Shown here in pieces: positions 1-9,889 of a stretch of 64,000 nt of DNA. Position 1 is the first letter of the stretch; the number at the start of each line of letters is the position of its first letter. The notes under the pieces were generated by a model. The model did not search any database and was not told the origin of the DNA. It saw only the letters and a list, made by a program, of their open reading frames with translations. Source of the stretch: Nevskia sp. (GTDB taxonomy: Bacteria > Pseudomonadota > Gammaproteobacteria > Nevskiales > Nevskiaceae); NCBI RefSeq assembly GCF_021732705.1, contig NZ_JAKFUM010000007.1, positions 186,001 to 250,000 on the forward strand, given 5' to 3'. The position numbers and the translations under genes were made by a program.

Positions 1-81
1 ATCAGCCGCAGCACGACGGGGCTTTAGTCCGCGCGCAATGTCGGTGATCGCGAAGCTGCGCCGGGGCGAGACAGGTGGCAT
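1..81 (-). CDS. partial small ORF running off the left edge
   Basis: An ATG at 81 opens a frame that stays open for 27 codons to the window edge. It starts 4 bases after the stop of the next upstream gene, as expected in this tightly packed minus-strand operon. The visible residues are basic and proline-rich (MPPVSPRRS...), with no domain. There is no strong ribosome-binding site, so it could be chance. Confidence 0.4.
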   Translation of the reverse strand, partial: MPPVSPRRSFAITDIARGLKPRRAAAD

Positions 82-85
82 CGAC

Positions 86-367
86 CTAGCTCAATTCGAC
101 GGATTCAGCCGCTTGTCGAAACGCCGAAAGCCCCCGCATGACGACCCAGGCGCAAAGCGCACAGTTGGCGAGGAACAATGCGCGGCAGTACGCCGGCCAC
201 TCGGAGATGTCTGCGGTCGGCTCGGTCCAGGTCACGAACGCCGCAGCGAGCACGACGGCCACGGTCGAAGCGAAAACGGCGATCAGCCAGTAGGCATACG
301 CGAGAATCCAGTCAGATGGCGTCAGGGACTGGACGATGAAATCAAGCAGCGGGCGCTTCGTTGGCAT
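86..367 (-). CDS. small membrane protein, two predicted TM segments
   Basis: A 93-aa protein with a hydrophobic stretch at about residues 21-46 and a second, weaker one at about 63-80, separated by an acidic loop (TEPTADISE). It is the second-last visible gene of the polyvalent-protein operon. Size and topology would allow a holin-like or membrane-accessory role, but a better holin candidate lies next to Rz at 27235. Function not assigned. Confidence 0.6.
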   Translation of the reverse strand: MPTKRPLLDFIVQSLTPSDWILAYAYWLIAVFASTVAVVLAAAFVTWTEPTADISEWPAYCRALFLANCALCAWVVMRGLSAFRQAAESVELS

Positions 368-441
368 CGCGGACCATGAACGGACGGGCAGGACTCATTG
401 TTCCCTGCCGCCGTCGGCCGGCCGTGTCCGCTTTTCCCGCG

Positions 442-861
442 TCAGCGCGTCGCCATGTCCGGATCGGCGAGCACGTAGGGCGGCACGTCATCGTCGGCCG
501 ACAACGTGAACTCGTTGTTGCCCTCGAAGTAGCTTTGCCCTGCCATCGAATAGAAATCGTCGCCGGCAACGAGGGTCGGCATCACCGCGATGTCCTCGCC
601 GTCGAAGTGCCCGTATGCCGCGACCATCTCCGGACTGGTTTCCGGCCCGAAATCGTGGCCCTGCGCCGCGAGCGCCGCCTTGACCGCGTACCAGTAAGGC
701 CCGAACCGGGTGTAGCGGCCGGGCTTCGCGCGGAGATTCCCGGCGATCGAGTCGGCCGCGACCTGAGCGCATTCCTCTGCAGTGCGGCCGGTCGACGCCA
801 TGATCTCCGCGATGTGCTTGTCCAGCGCGACCCGATCAATCTTGAAAGCTGTGTAGTTCAT
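442..861 (-). CDS. hypothetical protein downstream of the DarB-like gene
   Basis: A 139-aa soluble, acidic protein (MNYTAFKIDR...). Its ATG overlaps the stop of the DarB-like gene (ATGA at 858-861), so it is probably translationally coupled to it. It has an N-terminal alpha-helical region and a C-terminal part rich in aromatic and acidic residues. No motif or family is recognised. Coupling to the ejected-protein cluster suggests a virion or accessory role, which is inference only. Confidence 0.65.
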   Translation of the reverse strand: MNYTAFKIDRVALDKHIAEIMASTGRTAEECAQVAADSIAGNLRAKPGRYTRFGPYWYAVKAALAAQGHDFGPETSPEMVAAYGHFDGEDIAVMPTLVAGDDFYSMAGQSYFEGNNEFTLSADDDVPPYVLADPDMATR

Positions 862-3800
862 CGCGTCATCTTCTTGACCGAATCAGGGTGCGGCGGGACG
901 ACCTGAATGCCCGGCATGCCGTTTGGATACTGTGCCTGAAGTTTCTCGTACGCCGCGCGCGGCACCGTCCACATCGGCTGCGGCGATGACTTGAACTCGG
1001 CCTTACTGCCGACGCTGATCGCCGCCTCCTTGAAGCGCTCCTTCATCGCCATGGTCCCGCTCCCCGCAAGTCCAACAAACGGACTGGTGGCAAGCGCTGC
1101 GGCTCGGGCAGCCTCTTCTGCGGTCATCCGCGCCAGTCGCTCAGCCTCCGCCGCTGCTCTTGCTGCCGCCTCTTCGGCCAAGCGCTTCGCGGCAATCTCC
1201 TGCGCGCGGTCGGACAGCGACTGGTAAATCGCGACGAGCGCGGCGTCCAGTCCCGGCACGCCATCATTCAGCTTTCGGCGCAGGGTGTTCGCATACATGC
1301 CGTTCGTGACGGGCGCTGACGGAACGGCCGTTTTCGTGAACTCGATAAGCCACGAATCGATGTGATCATTGCTTTCAAACTTCGACGAGGCGGCTTTGAT
1401 TGCTTCGACAATCCCACCGAACTGCGGGTCATCTTTCAAGGCTTGCACGAGCCAGGTTGTCTGCCATGCCCCCAACAACGGCGAAAGCGTGCCGGCGTCG
1501 AACGTGTAGCCCTTCACCTTCGCGAGCTGCCACAGGTAGGCCGCGCAAAGCTCATTCAACGCATCGCGTGTCGCGACTTGCCGAACGCCGCCGGCAGGAC
1601 CGCCGAAAAGCCGCTGCCATGAGTCGCCGACCTTGACGAAACCGGCTGCCCGCTGAGCCGATGCCAGCTCCGAAACGAGATTGCCGCTGATTGAATCCGA
1701 AATGAACTTCGGGAATAGCGGCGCTGGGAGGACGGAAACCTCAATATCCATCGCCACGGGTAAGCTCGACTTCATGCGTTCCGCGACAGGCGGAATGAAG
1801 GTCGAGAACAGCGCCGACAATGCTGTCTCACCTGATTCGCTGTGCAGTCCTGCCGACAGGATCAGCGCTTCATCCAGGGCTGCAGCTTCATCAAGGGCCG
1901 ACTCGTACGCTGCGCTGCCAGGCTCGATGACAACGGCCCCGGCCCCGATCGCGTCATTCACGGGCTGCGGATAGCGCAACGCTTCGGAAAAGCACAGCAG
2001 TTTGCGGTCACGAACCCCAACGCGCGCCAGCCCGCGCGCAGTACCCGACAGGCGCACGAGATCACCGACGCGCACCGGCACGCCAAGAACGACATCGGCG
2101 TCTCCCGATTCGACGGCTTCGAGAAACGCTGGCGTGAGCGCGCCCCCGCCGAGCTTCGCCGCGTCCGTGAAGTCCTTGCGCGATGCGTCGACGAGTTCTT
2201 GCGATTGTGCGCGGCCAGCCTCCCAATCCTGATACATCTCGCTGGCCGGGTTAATTCGGCTCGCTTCGGGTACCGGCACATACCGGTCCATCGTCCGAGT
2301 ATCAAGCTGCTCGATGGTTCGCATCAGCACGGGATTGAGCCCGACCTCGCGCAGCCGCTCCATTTTCCCGACAAGCGACGCCTCGTTCAGTTCGACCGTC
2401 AGGCCGATTTTCGTGCGAGCGCTCTGCGCCAGCTTGGGATTCGTCAGCCGCTTCCGCAGTTGGGCGAGCGACTTCGCGAACTCGAAGGTTGCTTTCGCTT
2501 CCTGCCTGTAGAACGCATCAAAGGTTTGGCGTAGCGCGGTCCCCTGCTTCTTGATCGTCGCCAGATTGATGATCTGCCGGGTGCGCAGCGCGCGGCGCGT
2601 TTCTGCTGCCTCGCGCTCAGCCAGTTCACGACGGAACTTCTCCGATGCGTCTGCATCGCCGGTCGTGTCGATCAAGGCTTCCAAGTCCTTTTCCGAGTAG
2701 CTACCGCCGACCTTGACCTGGTCGGCGTTGTCATCGGTCAGAACGGTCGAAATCCAGTCGCCCTTTCGATTGACCAGCATGCGGCGGTACTTGTCGAACG
2801 TCCCTTCCGCTTCGTAGAAATAGACGTTGACCACCGCGACCGTGTTGCCCTGCCGGATGCCGCGGCCGTTGCGTTGGTGCTCGCTGTCCGGCGTCCAGCC
2901 GAGCGTCATGTGATGGATCGCCTGAGCACCTTTCTGAAGATTGATGCCCACTTCAGCCTTTTTGTTGCCGACGACGATCTGATACTGATTCGCGTCGCCG
3001 TCGAGATTGAACCCGTCGCTGATCTCCTGAACGTCTTCCGGATTCGGTGCGGCCGGCGCGGTGATGAACGCGATCTTGTTCATCGGAATGCCGCACCGCT
3101 TGTGCAGGGCGATCTTGATCTTGTTGTGCATCGCGAGGGCGTCGCAGAAAATCAATTGCTTGGCCTTGCTGCGCGGCACGCCGTCGCCCCCGAAATTGCG
3201 CGGGTGCTCGTTCTCCTTCTGCACGTTCGCGATCAGTGCGGCGAGCTTCGGAGGAATCGACACATCAAGGTCAAGGCCGGCCTTTTGCGCCAACGCCATG
3301 AATTTCTGCTGAGTCCGCTGGTCCAGCGTGTCGAGAATAATCGCGCGAGCTGCGTCGTCGAAGACGCCTCTGATTCGGACGATCAGGACTTCTTCCTCGT
3401 CGCCATCGTCGTTGAGCGTGACCTTGCGACGGACCACGTCTTCGTCGGTCGACATCGGCGAGTGCCGGGACCGCTCTTCGGTGATCTTCAGCGCGTTGAA
3501 CTTCCCAACGACTTCAATCGCCGCCGCCACCTGCGCGCGCGGCACGGTGAATCGACTCTGCTGCCGATCCAGTTCCGGGTCCATGATCAGTCGCTCCATG
3601 CGATTGATCAGATTGAACGGGTGACCGATCAGGTTCTGCGTCGCGCCAGGCTCGTCGCGAAGAATTTCGGCCAACGCAGCCCCGTCCCCGCCGGGCAAAT
3701 CGCGAGCTGCGGCGTACGCGCCCTTGTACTTGATCAGCCGTTCGATGACGTGCCGATCCAACACGATTTCGGTCGTGTCCTCGGATGTTTCCGGGACCAC

Positions 3801-6800
3801 AATCTGCTCGCCGACCTGCTTTGCGTTACGCCCCAGCACGGAACCGGCAATGACCGTTTGCAGCATGCTCAGGTTATTGATGCCGTCGAAGACATCGTCC
3901 GGCCGCGGGTCGCCCGTGATCGTTGTCTCTTCATCCTGGCGAACATCGCAGAAGGTCTTCAGGAAGTCGTCGGCACCCTTGATGCCGAGCATCATTTCTT
4001 GGATGCGTTCCTCGCCCATCGCGAGCGACAGCATGCTGTAGATTTCCAGCGGCGAGTTCGTGATCCACGTCGCGGTAAGCGGCATGACGCCGTCGCCGTG
4101 ATTGCTGCGCAGCACCCATGCCTTTGCCTGGGCGTCGACCCCTCGGCCCGACGGCAGTGGGGTGGCAAGGAAGCGCGGGGCCTTGTAGTCGACGCTGAAG
4201 CGGCTGTTTTTGTAGTTGTGAGCCTCGTCAAGCACGAGGGAATCGACGCCCATATCCTCGAAATAGGTGATCGACCTATCCTGCGAGTCGAATCCCTCCA
4301 AGAACGAATTCAGCGACTTCCGGACGCGCTCTTCGCCCTCTTCCGAGGACTGAGACTTCAAGCTCTCGTCAATGCTCCGAAGGTACTCGACGTAGCCATC
4401 AATCGTTTCTTTCCGAAGCGGAATGAGCGACAGATCGTCGATCGTCATGAAAATCTTGTTGAACTTGCCTGACGTGATCCGCTTCAGGTCTCGGCGAACG
4501 GCCGCGCCGTCCCCGCGGTCGTTCGTGACGGCTCCAGTCTTGGCGTCCACCGCGCGCGTCATGCCGACGAACAGGCACTTGTCGAGCGATTCATAGGTGC
4601 GGCTCGCCTCGCGGTACCAGTTCGCCAGCACAGCTTTCGGCACCGCGAAAATGGTCCGCTTCTTCACGCCGATGTTCTGGACGTGCTGAACGGTCCACAG
4701 CGCCTGGAACGTCTTGCCGAGACCGACATCGTCGCCAAGGATGCCGCTGAACTCGCGGCTGAACCGGCGAATCGTCTGGAACTGGTAGCTATGGGGGTAC
4801 GGGTGTGGCTTGCCGGTATCCGGGTCGATGCCTTTCTTCAGGCCGGGGATGTCGAGATAGGCCTGATTCGTGGTCGGCCGGAAGCGCAGCTTGGCCGGGT
4901 CGTCTGCCAGCGCGGAGATCGTTGCCTGAATTCCTGGGTGCGACTTGCACCAGACGTTGAACTGCACGTTGCCGGTTTCGGCCAGCTCGCGCAGCTTCAG
5001 GACGATGCGACTCCGAACATCCGGGTCGATGTCCTTCGGCATGCGCATGTCGAACTTGCCCTTCTCGAAGTAGGACCAGAACAGTTCGAGTGCCTTGGCG
5101 TCGACGTACCGCTGAGACCGCCGGTCCGGCATGTCGCTGCTGCCGAGATCGGCCTTGATGCGCGGCTTGCCGTCCGGACCGTCGTAGTCCAGCGCGAACG
5201 CGGGCGACAGGTACTGCTGCGCGAACGCGAGCTTCTGCTCAAGCGTCACGAAAGGCGACGTGAGCGCGAAGCGGACGCGCTTCGGGTCGACCTTCAGCAG
5301 CCGCGACTCCGCGTAGATGCGCTGGCGCAGCAGCTTGGCGCGAACGTCATCGTTCGCCGCCGCCTTGATGTCGGCCTCGATCCGCGCGAGGAAATCGGTG
5401 TACTTGCCGAAGTAGTAGTCATCGGCGCGCATCACGCCGGTACCGGCCGCGTCGATGCACCATTCGTCATCGGCCATCGGATCGAAGTCGATCTGAGCCG
5501 CCCGCATCGTCTCGATCGGCACGAACTGAAGATCGCCGCCGGTCGCGCCATAGGCCAGGCGCTCGTACTTGCTCGCGGCCGTCTCGGTCGGGATGGTGGC
5601 CTCTTCACCGGCCGCACCGTTCCACCAGTCCGCGAAGCCACCCTTACGGGTGTAGAGCGTTTCCAGCTCCGACAAGGCTTCGCGACAGGTCTTGTTCTTG
5701 GCGGTCGTCTTGCGCGCCGTGGCGGATGCCGCCGGGGCCGCGTTCGTGATGTCGGGATAGGTCGAGTAGAAGTTGAAGGCGTCGACGCCGGCATTGGCCT
5801 CGCGCACGTCGCGCACGGCGCAGCCGGTGATCAGCGCGAACCAGACCGCTTCGTGCGTCCCTTCCGGTTGCGCTTCGACTTCGTAGAACAGTGGCCGGAC
5901 CCATTCGGGGACGTTGCGATGAAACGTGTTCTGCGCGGCGTTGTAGCGAATGAAACGGCTGGCATTCGCCCAGGTCGTGCGCTCGTTCAGGGTGACCAGC
6001 GGGTCGGACAGCGCGGCCTGCACCGACGACATATCGGTGTCGACTTCCGGGTTCGATTGCAGGGCAATCCAGCGGCCATCGGTGAACTTCAGGGTCACGC
6101 CGTCCTGAACCATCGTGTCGCCTTCTTCGTAGGTCAGCGGCACGGTTTCGGCCGCGTCTAGCAGCGACCAGTTGATCCGGGAGTCAGGGAAGCGCGTCAG
6201 CAGCTTGCTGATATTGGCAATGCTCTGTTCGTTGACGACGGCTTCGACCATCTTCAGCTTGCCGTCGACGTAGAAGCGGCCGGGCTTTTCGACCACTTCG
6301 CCGAGCACGAAGCGCCGGCCGGACTCGCGGAAATACTTGCCCCGGATGAACTCAGGCCACAGCACGCCTGCTTCGGTCAGGGTGTCTGGCGATTGCTCGC
6401 GGCACTCTGCGATCCGCTCCGCCGCATCGCGGCTGAACTTGCGCCAGACCATGACATCGGTGATCACGTCCGCACCGGCCGTGTCGAAGACCTTGTTCGG
6501 CAGCCGGTAGGCTCCGAGGAATTCGGCCTTCAGGCTCGCGGCCTGCCGGAACTTCTCATGCTTGATCGCGTCGATCAGGCCGGTCGGCGTGATGAACGCG
6601 GCCAGGCCACCCGGCCGCAGCTTGTCCAGCGAGCGAAGCACGAAGTAGCTGCCCAGGTCATAACGGCGGTACTTGCTGTCCTTGTTCGCATGCACGCGCA
6701 GGCCCGCGTCGCCGAATGGGACGTTGGTCACGACGGCGTCGTACTGCTCGTCTTCGCTTTCGCCCGCGACTTCCTCGAAAGGGGCCACACGCACCGCGTA

Positions 6801-7595
6801 GCCGTCGCGCTTGTTGACCACGGCATTGATGCGGCCGGACACGTCGTCAAGCTCGACCGCGTCCATGACGGTGTTCTCCGGGGCGGTCTGCCCGAAGATG
6901 CCGGTACCGGCGCTCGGATCAAGCACGCGCCCGCCAGCGAAGCCGAGTTCGTTCAGCAGGTTCCAGACCCCGGCCGCGACCGGCTTCGGGGTGTAATACT
7001 CGTAGGGGCTGCCGCGCCGGCCGTTGTAGCGGGTCAGCCCGCCGCCGCTGCCGCTGTACTTGGCGAGGATTGCCCGCTCTGCCGGGCCGACTTCCAGCCC
7101 TTCGCGCTCGATGCGTTCCAGCAGCTCGACGGCCGAATTGTTGTCGCGCTGGCGCTGGCCTCGCGTGATCTTGGCGTCTTCGGAGTCGTCGACATCGTTC
7201 AGCAGGGATTCGACGATCTGCGCGGCGATGCCGAGCCGCGCCAGCACGCCGCGCGTCTCCGCCAGGCTCTTGCGGAGCGCGTCGATACCGTCGTCGTCAG
7301 GGGTGGCCGCGTCAAGCGTGCCGCCATCGTCCTGCATGCCGATCGCGTCGGCGATCAGGTCTTCTTCGGGCTTCAGAATCACGATGCCACTCCCTTCAGG
7401 CTGGCAGAAATAAAACAGGTCATCCGGTTCAAGCATGTCGGCCGTGAGCGAATAGCCCTCGCCATTGATCCGGGTTGCAATGGAGTCGCGCAGGAATCGG
7501 ATGGCGGTTTCACTGCCTGCCCACTCGACGCCCTCGTCTTCCGGGAACGTCGCGGTCGCGACGCCAAACGGGGTCAGGACGGTGTAGGTCGACAT
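858..7595 (-). CDS. DarB-like antirestriction protein: N6-methylase domain fused to SNF2-type helicase
   Basis: A 2245-aa protein close in length to P1 DarB. An adenine-methylase domain shows motif I VLDPSAGTG near residues 224-232 and motif IV NVPFG at 291-295 (an NPPF variant). A superfamily-2 helicase follows: Walker A DVGLGKT near 955-962, DEAH near 1122-1126 and motif VI HQRNGRGIRQG near 1572-1582. After it come alanine-rich coiled-coil segments (about 2090-2160) and a basic C-terminus. In P1, DarB enters the cell with the DNA and protects it from type I restriction. Here it sits beside a DarA-like protein, which supports the same role. It starts at ATG 7595, two bases after the stop of the metallopeptidase-like gene. 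Methylase specificity cannot be read from the sequence. Confidence 0.85.
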   Translation of the reverse strand: MSTYTVLTPFGVATATFPEDEGVEWAGSETAIRFLRDSIATRINGEGYSLTADMLEPDDLFYFCQPEGSGIVILKPEEDLIADAIGMQDDGGTLDAATPDDDGIDALRKSLAETRGVLARLGIAAQIVESLLNDVDDSEDAKITRGQRQRDNNSAVELLERIEREGLEVGPAERAILAKYSGSGGGLTRYNGRRGSPYEYYTPKPVAAGVWNLLNELGFAGGRVLDPSAGTGIFGQTAPENTVMDAVELDDVSGRINAVVNKRDGYAVRVAPFEEVAGESEDEQYDAVVTNVPFGDAGLRVHANKDSKYRRYDLGSYFVLRSLDKLRPGGLAAFITPTGLIDAIKHEKFRQAASLKAEFLGAYRLPNKVFDTAGADVITDVMVWRKFSRDAAERIAECREQSPDTLTEAGVLWPEFIRGKYFRESGRRFVLGEVVEKPGRFYVDGKLKMVEAVVNEQSIANISKLLTRFPDSRINWSLLDAAETVPLTYEEGDTMVQDGVTLKFTDGRWIALQSNPEVDTDMSSVQAALSDPLVTLNERTTWANASRFIRYNAAQNTFHRNVPEWVRPLFYEVEAQPEGTHEAVWFALITGCAVRDVREANAGVDAFNFYSTYPDITNAAPAASATARKTTAKNKTCREALSELETLYTRKGGFADWWNGAAGEEATIPTETAASKYERLAYGATGGDLQFVPIETMRAAQIDFDPMADDEWCIDAAGTGVMRADDYYFGKYTDFLARIEADIKAAANDDVRAKLLRQRIYAESRLLKVDPKRVRFALTSPFVTLEQKLAFAQQYLSPAFALDYDGPDGKPRIKADLGSSDMPDRRSQRYVDAKALELFWSYFEKGKFDMRMPKDIDPDVRSRIVLKLRELAETGNVQFNVWCKSHPGIQATISALADDPAKLRFRPTTNQAYLDIPGLKKGIDPDTGKPHPYPHSYQFQTIRRFSREFSGILGDDVGLGKTFQALWTVQHVQNIGVKKRTIFAVPKAVLANWYREASRTYESLDKCLFVGMTRAVDAKTGAVTNDRGDGAAVRRDLKRITSGKFNKIFMTIDDLSLIPLRKETIDGYVEYLRSIDESLKSQSSEEGEERVRKSLNSFLEGFDSQDRSITYFEDMGVDSLVLDEAHNYKNSRFSVDYKAPRFLATPLPSGRGVDAQAKAWVLRSNHGDGVMPLTATWITNSPLEIYSMLSLAMGEERIQEMMLGIKGADDFLKTFCDVRQDEETTITGDPRPDDVFDGINNLSMLQTVIAGSVLGRNAKQVGEQIVVPETSEDTTEIVLDRHVIERLIKYKGAYAAARDLPGGDGAALAEILRDEPGATQNLIGHPFNLINRMERLIMDPELDRQQSRFTVPRAQVAAAIEVVGKFNALKITEERSRHSPMSTDEDVVRRKVTLNDDGDEEEVLIVRIRGVFDDAARAIILDTLDQRTQQKFMALAQKAGLDLDVSIPPKLAALIANVQKENEHPRNFGGDGVPRSKAKQLIFCDALAMHNKIKIALHKRCGIPMNKIAFITAPAAPNPEDVQEISDGFNLDGDANQYQIVVGNKKAEVGINLQKGAQAIHHMTLGWTPDSEHQRNGRGIRQGNTVAVVNVYFYEAEGTFDKYRRMLVNRKGDWISTVLTDDNADQVKVGGSYSEKDLEALIDTTGDADASEKFRRELAEREAAETRRALRTRQIINLATIKKQGTALRQTFDAFYRQEAKATFEFAKSLAQLRKRLTNPKLAQSARTKIGLTVELNEASLVGKMERLREVGLNPVLMRTIEQLDTRTMDRYVPVPEASRINPASEMYQDWEAGRAQSQELVDASRKDFTDAAKLGGGALTPAFLEAVESGDADVVLGVPVRVGDLVRLSGTARGLARVGVRDRKLLCFSEALRYPQPVNDAIGAGAVVIEPGSAAYESALDEAAALDEALILSAGLHSESGETALSALFSTFIPPVAERMKSSLPVAMDIEVSVLPAPLFPKFISDSISGNLVSELASAQRAAGFVKVGDSWQRLFGGPAGGVRQVATRDALNELCAAYLWQLAKVKGYTFDAGTLSPLLGAWQTTWLVQALKDDPQFGGIVEAIKAASSKFESNDHIDSWLIEFTKTAVPSAPVTNGMYANTLRRKLNDGVPGLDAALVAIYQSLSDRAQEIAAKRLAEEAAARAAAEAERLARMTAEEAARAAALATSPFVGLAGSGTMAMKERFKEAAISVGSKAEFKSSPQPMWTVPRAAYEKLQAQYPNGMPGIQVVPPHPDSVKKMTR

Positions 7596-7597
7596 GG

Positions 7598-9472
7598 TCA
7601 GGCGGCTCCGTTGGCGACTTCCGCCAGGCTGTTTTCGTCGACGCTCTGAATCTCGCGAACGAAAAGCCCGGATCGAAGATAGTTCGCGTAGATCGCTTTC
7701 ACTTCGTTCAGGTCTTTCGAGAAGATGTAGTTCGGATACATCGAAACGCGGTCGGTTGCCTCGCCATGCGGCCCGGTCTGCGGCTTCACAACGATCGCCA
7801 AGTGCCCCGACGTTTTTCGGCCAAGGCGGGCCTTCACCATTCCCGAATAGAGATAGACCGAATCACTGAACCGGCCGATGTACTTGGACTTCAGGGCGCG
7901 CTGGTAATACTCGCCGTAGAGCGCGTGAACCTGCGGGTGCGGGGGCGACTGCGTATCAATGGTCACGGTCTTTGCGGCCCTGATCGCAAGCTCACGACGA
8001 TTATCCGCGCCCTCTTCCAGTGCTTCCCGCGTGTTGTCTTGCAGGATGTCGTTCAGCCCCTTGATGGCGTCGCCCATCGCGGTCTGCGGAGTCAGCATGT
8101 AGCCGGCGACGAACTCGAATGTGTCCGGGTCCATCGCGATCCGCCGCCCCAGCATCTCTTTGTCGCTGAACGACTCGATGCCCATCGAGAACACTTCGGT
8201 CGTGCCGTGGCCGTAATCCTTCCCGACGTAGGCGTCGAAAAAGTGATCCTCGAATGCAGTTTCGTTCGGCCGGTAGCCGGTGTTCTTCGTGATCGACCGA
8301 AGTGATTTCGTATCCGGGCTGATGGCGCGCATCCGGATGTAGCGGCTGGCGGCAGCCCTCGCGACCGGGTCCGATTCCAGGTGATGCGCCAGTTCATGCC
8401 ACAGCACCCGCTTGTCGAACTGCGACCCCATGCGGATGATGCCGTCGGTCCCGAAGCTCCCGACGCCGGATGTGTTGGCGCGCTTGCCGCCTTCGGAGAC
8501 GATGGTCACCGCGCCGATCTTCCCGTCGACCAGGCGATAGAACTCCGCCATGTCGATCCGGGCCTGATCCGGCAAGTACCCCATCTTGCGCAGTCGCGCG
8601 CGCGCCGACGTGCTGATCGGGATGCCCGTCGCCCAGGCGGTAGCCTGTTCGGCGGTGACGCGGGACTTCGACAGGACACGGTCGTAAAGCTCGCCGCCGG
8701 CCTTGACGAGTTCGGCCTTCCCTTCGGCTGCGAGCGCCTGCACTTTTTCGAGAACGGCGGCGCTTTCTGCCGTCTGTGATTCGCTGATCGCGCGGGCTTC
8801 TTTGTAGATCGCCGAAGATTCATCACGCATTTTGGAGGCGGCGACGGCATCCCAGCTCTTCCAAGATTCGGTGTAGAGCTTGTCCGCGCGACGGCGCATG
8901 TCGCTGATCTTGCTGCTCAGTTCAAGCCATTTTTCTTGCTGGTCAGGCTCAAGAATCGAAAGCTGCCGGAACACATCCTTTGTCGCGATGTCGGCCTTCA
9001 TCAGTCCGACCTTGGCGTCGTCGATGAACGCTTGCGGCAGCTTCGCGGCCTTGACGTAGGACTCCGCGACGGCCGTCAGGTCATCATCTGACGGCAGCGC
9101 CCCGGCGCTCAGGTTAACAAGCTCCGGCGAGTTGAAAGCTCCGGCGGCAAGTTCGGCGTTGCTCAGTTGTTGCAGCATTTGCCGCAGCAAGTCCCTTTGA
9201 ACCTTCGCCTTCGTGAATTCCACCGGCCCGGCCGCTTCGGCTTGCGCGAGCTGGTCAGCCAGGTAGCTCGCGACGCCGGTCACCGTGACCGCGCCGTCAA
9301 TGGCCTCGCCGGGCAGCCCCAGCAACTTGCGGCGGGTCGCGGCCTGCCGAAGCCGGATGATCCGGGTGGCGAGCGCGCGCCGGGTGGTGTCGGCCTTCGA
9401 CGCCTCCGCATGGCCGATCTGCGCGCGCAGCGTGATCAAGTCGGCGGCAAGTGCCAGCCGACGGGTGACCAT
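7598..9472 (-). CDS. HExxH metallopeptidase-like polyvalent protein
   Basis: A 624-aa protein. The ATG at 9472 is preferred over the longer frame to 9559 because it begins 22 bases after the preceding stop. An alpha-helical N-terminal half (residues about 1-300, Ala/Lys/Glu-rich) precedes a zincin motif, HELAHH at 359-364. A plausible third ligand is a Glu in the segment GHGTTEVFSMG near residue 424. The C-terminus (about 540-624) is a mixed alpha/beta region. Large phage proteins that combine a helical virion-targeting part with an effector domain are known as polyvalent proteins, and peptidases are among their recurring domains. Its place between the DarA-like and DarB-like genes suggests it too is packaged and injected. 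Substrate unknown. Confidence 0.75.
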   Translation of the reverse strand: MVTRRLALAADLITLRAQIGHAEASKADTTRRALATRIIRLRQAATRRKLLGLPGEAIDGAVTVTGVASYLADQLAQAEAAGPVEFTKAKVQRDLLRQMLQQLSNAELAAGAFNSPELVNLSAGALPSDDDLTAVAESYVKAAKLPQAFIDDAKVGLMKADIATKDVFRQLSILEPDQQEKWLELSSKISDMRRRADKLYTESWKSWDAVAASKMRDESSAIYKEARAISESQTAESAAVLEKVQALAAEGKAELVKAGGELYDRVLSKSRVTAEQATAWATGIPISTSARARLRKMGYLPDQARIDMAEFYRLVDGKIGAVTIVSEGGKRANTSGVGSFGTDGIIRMGSQFDKRVLWHELAHHLESDPVARAAASRYIRMRAISPDTKSLRSITKNTGYRPNETAFEDHFFDAYVGKDYGHGTTEVFSMGIESFSDKEMLGRRIAMDPDTFEFVAGYMLTPQTAMGDAIKGLNDILQDNTREALEEGADNRRELAIRAAKTVTIDTQSPPHPQVHALYGEYYQRALKSKYIGRFSDSVYLYSGMVKARLGRKTSGHLAIVVKPQTGPHGEATDRVSMYPNYIFSKDLNEVKAIYANYLRSGLFVREIQSVDENSLAEVANGAA

Positions 9473-9494
9473 GCTTGGCGGCGAGCCGCCTGAA

Positions 9495-9881
9495 TCAGCC
9501 ACCGGCCGATTCCAGCTTGGCCCAATGCGTGATCGCGGCGTCGGCCGCTGACTCCGCATCGCCGGACAGCAGACCGCCGTCGTTCAGGGCCATGATCGCC
9601 GCGTTCATGCGGCTGAACAGGTCGATCACGCCGATGCGGTCCATCGCGCCGGTCACGATCTCGCGCAGCGTGCGGACGTGCTCGTTCTCCGGTGCCGGCG
9701 GCGTCAGTGCGGCCGTTCCGAGCTGCGCCAGCACGTCGCGGCGCTGCTGGTTCAGCTTCAGGCGCGCGAGCGCGCTCTTGGCGTCGCGCGGCATGGCCGC
9801 GATGTCGCGGTTCAGGGTGGAAAGCTGGCCTGCCAGGCGCAGGCGGACCAGCGGGGACGGTGCGGCGTCGAGCGTATCCAT
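9495..9881 (-). CDS. small helical hypothetical protein between two giant genes
   Basis: A 128-aa protein (MDTLDAAPSPL...) taken from the ATG at 9881; a TTG at 9893 overlapping the upstream stop is an alternative start. The sequence is almost all predicted helix, rich in Ala/Leu/Arg, without cysteines or a signal peptide. It lies between the 1675-aa and 624-aa polyvalent genes, so it could be a virion, chaperone or accessory partner for them. No family recognised. Confidence 0.65.
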   Translation of the reverse strand: MDTLDAAPSPLVRLRLAGQLSTLNRDIAAMPRDAKSALARLKLNQQRRDVLAQLGTAALTPPAPENEHVRTLREIVTGAMDRIGVIDLFSRMNAAIMALNDGGLLSGDAESAADAAITHWAKLESAGG

Positions 9882-9889
9882 GTCGGGCC

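Noticed and set aside
2874-7649. Long plus-strand frames (532, 492 and 418 codons) opposite the DarB-like gene
   Set aside because: They run antisense to a protein with clear methylase and helicase motifs, are Arg/Val-rich as expected of GC-rich complements, and lack recognisable domains or ribosome-binding sites.
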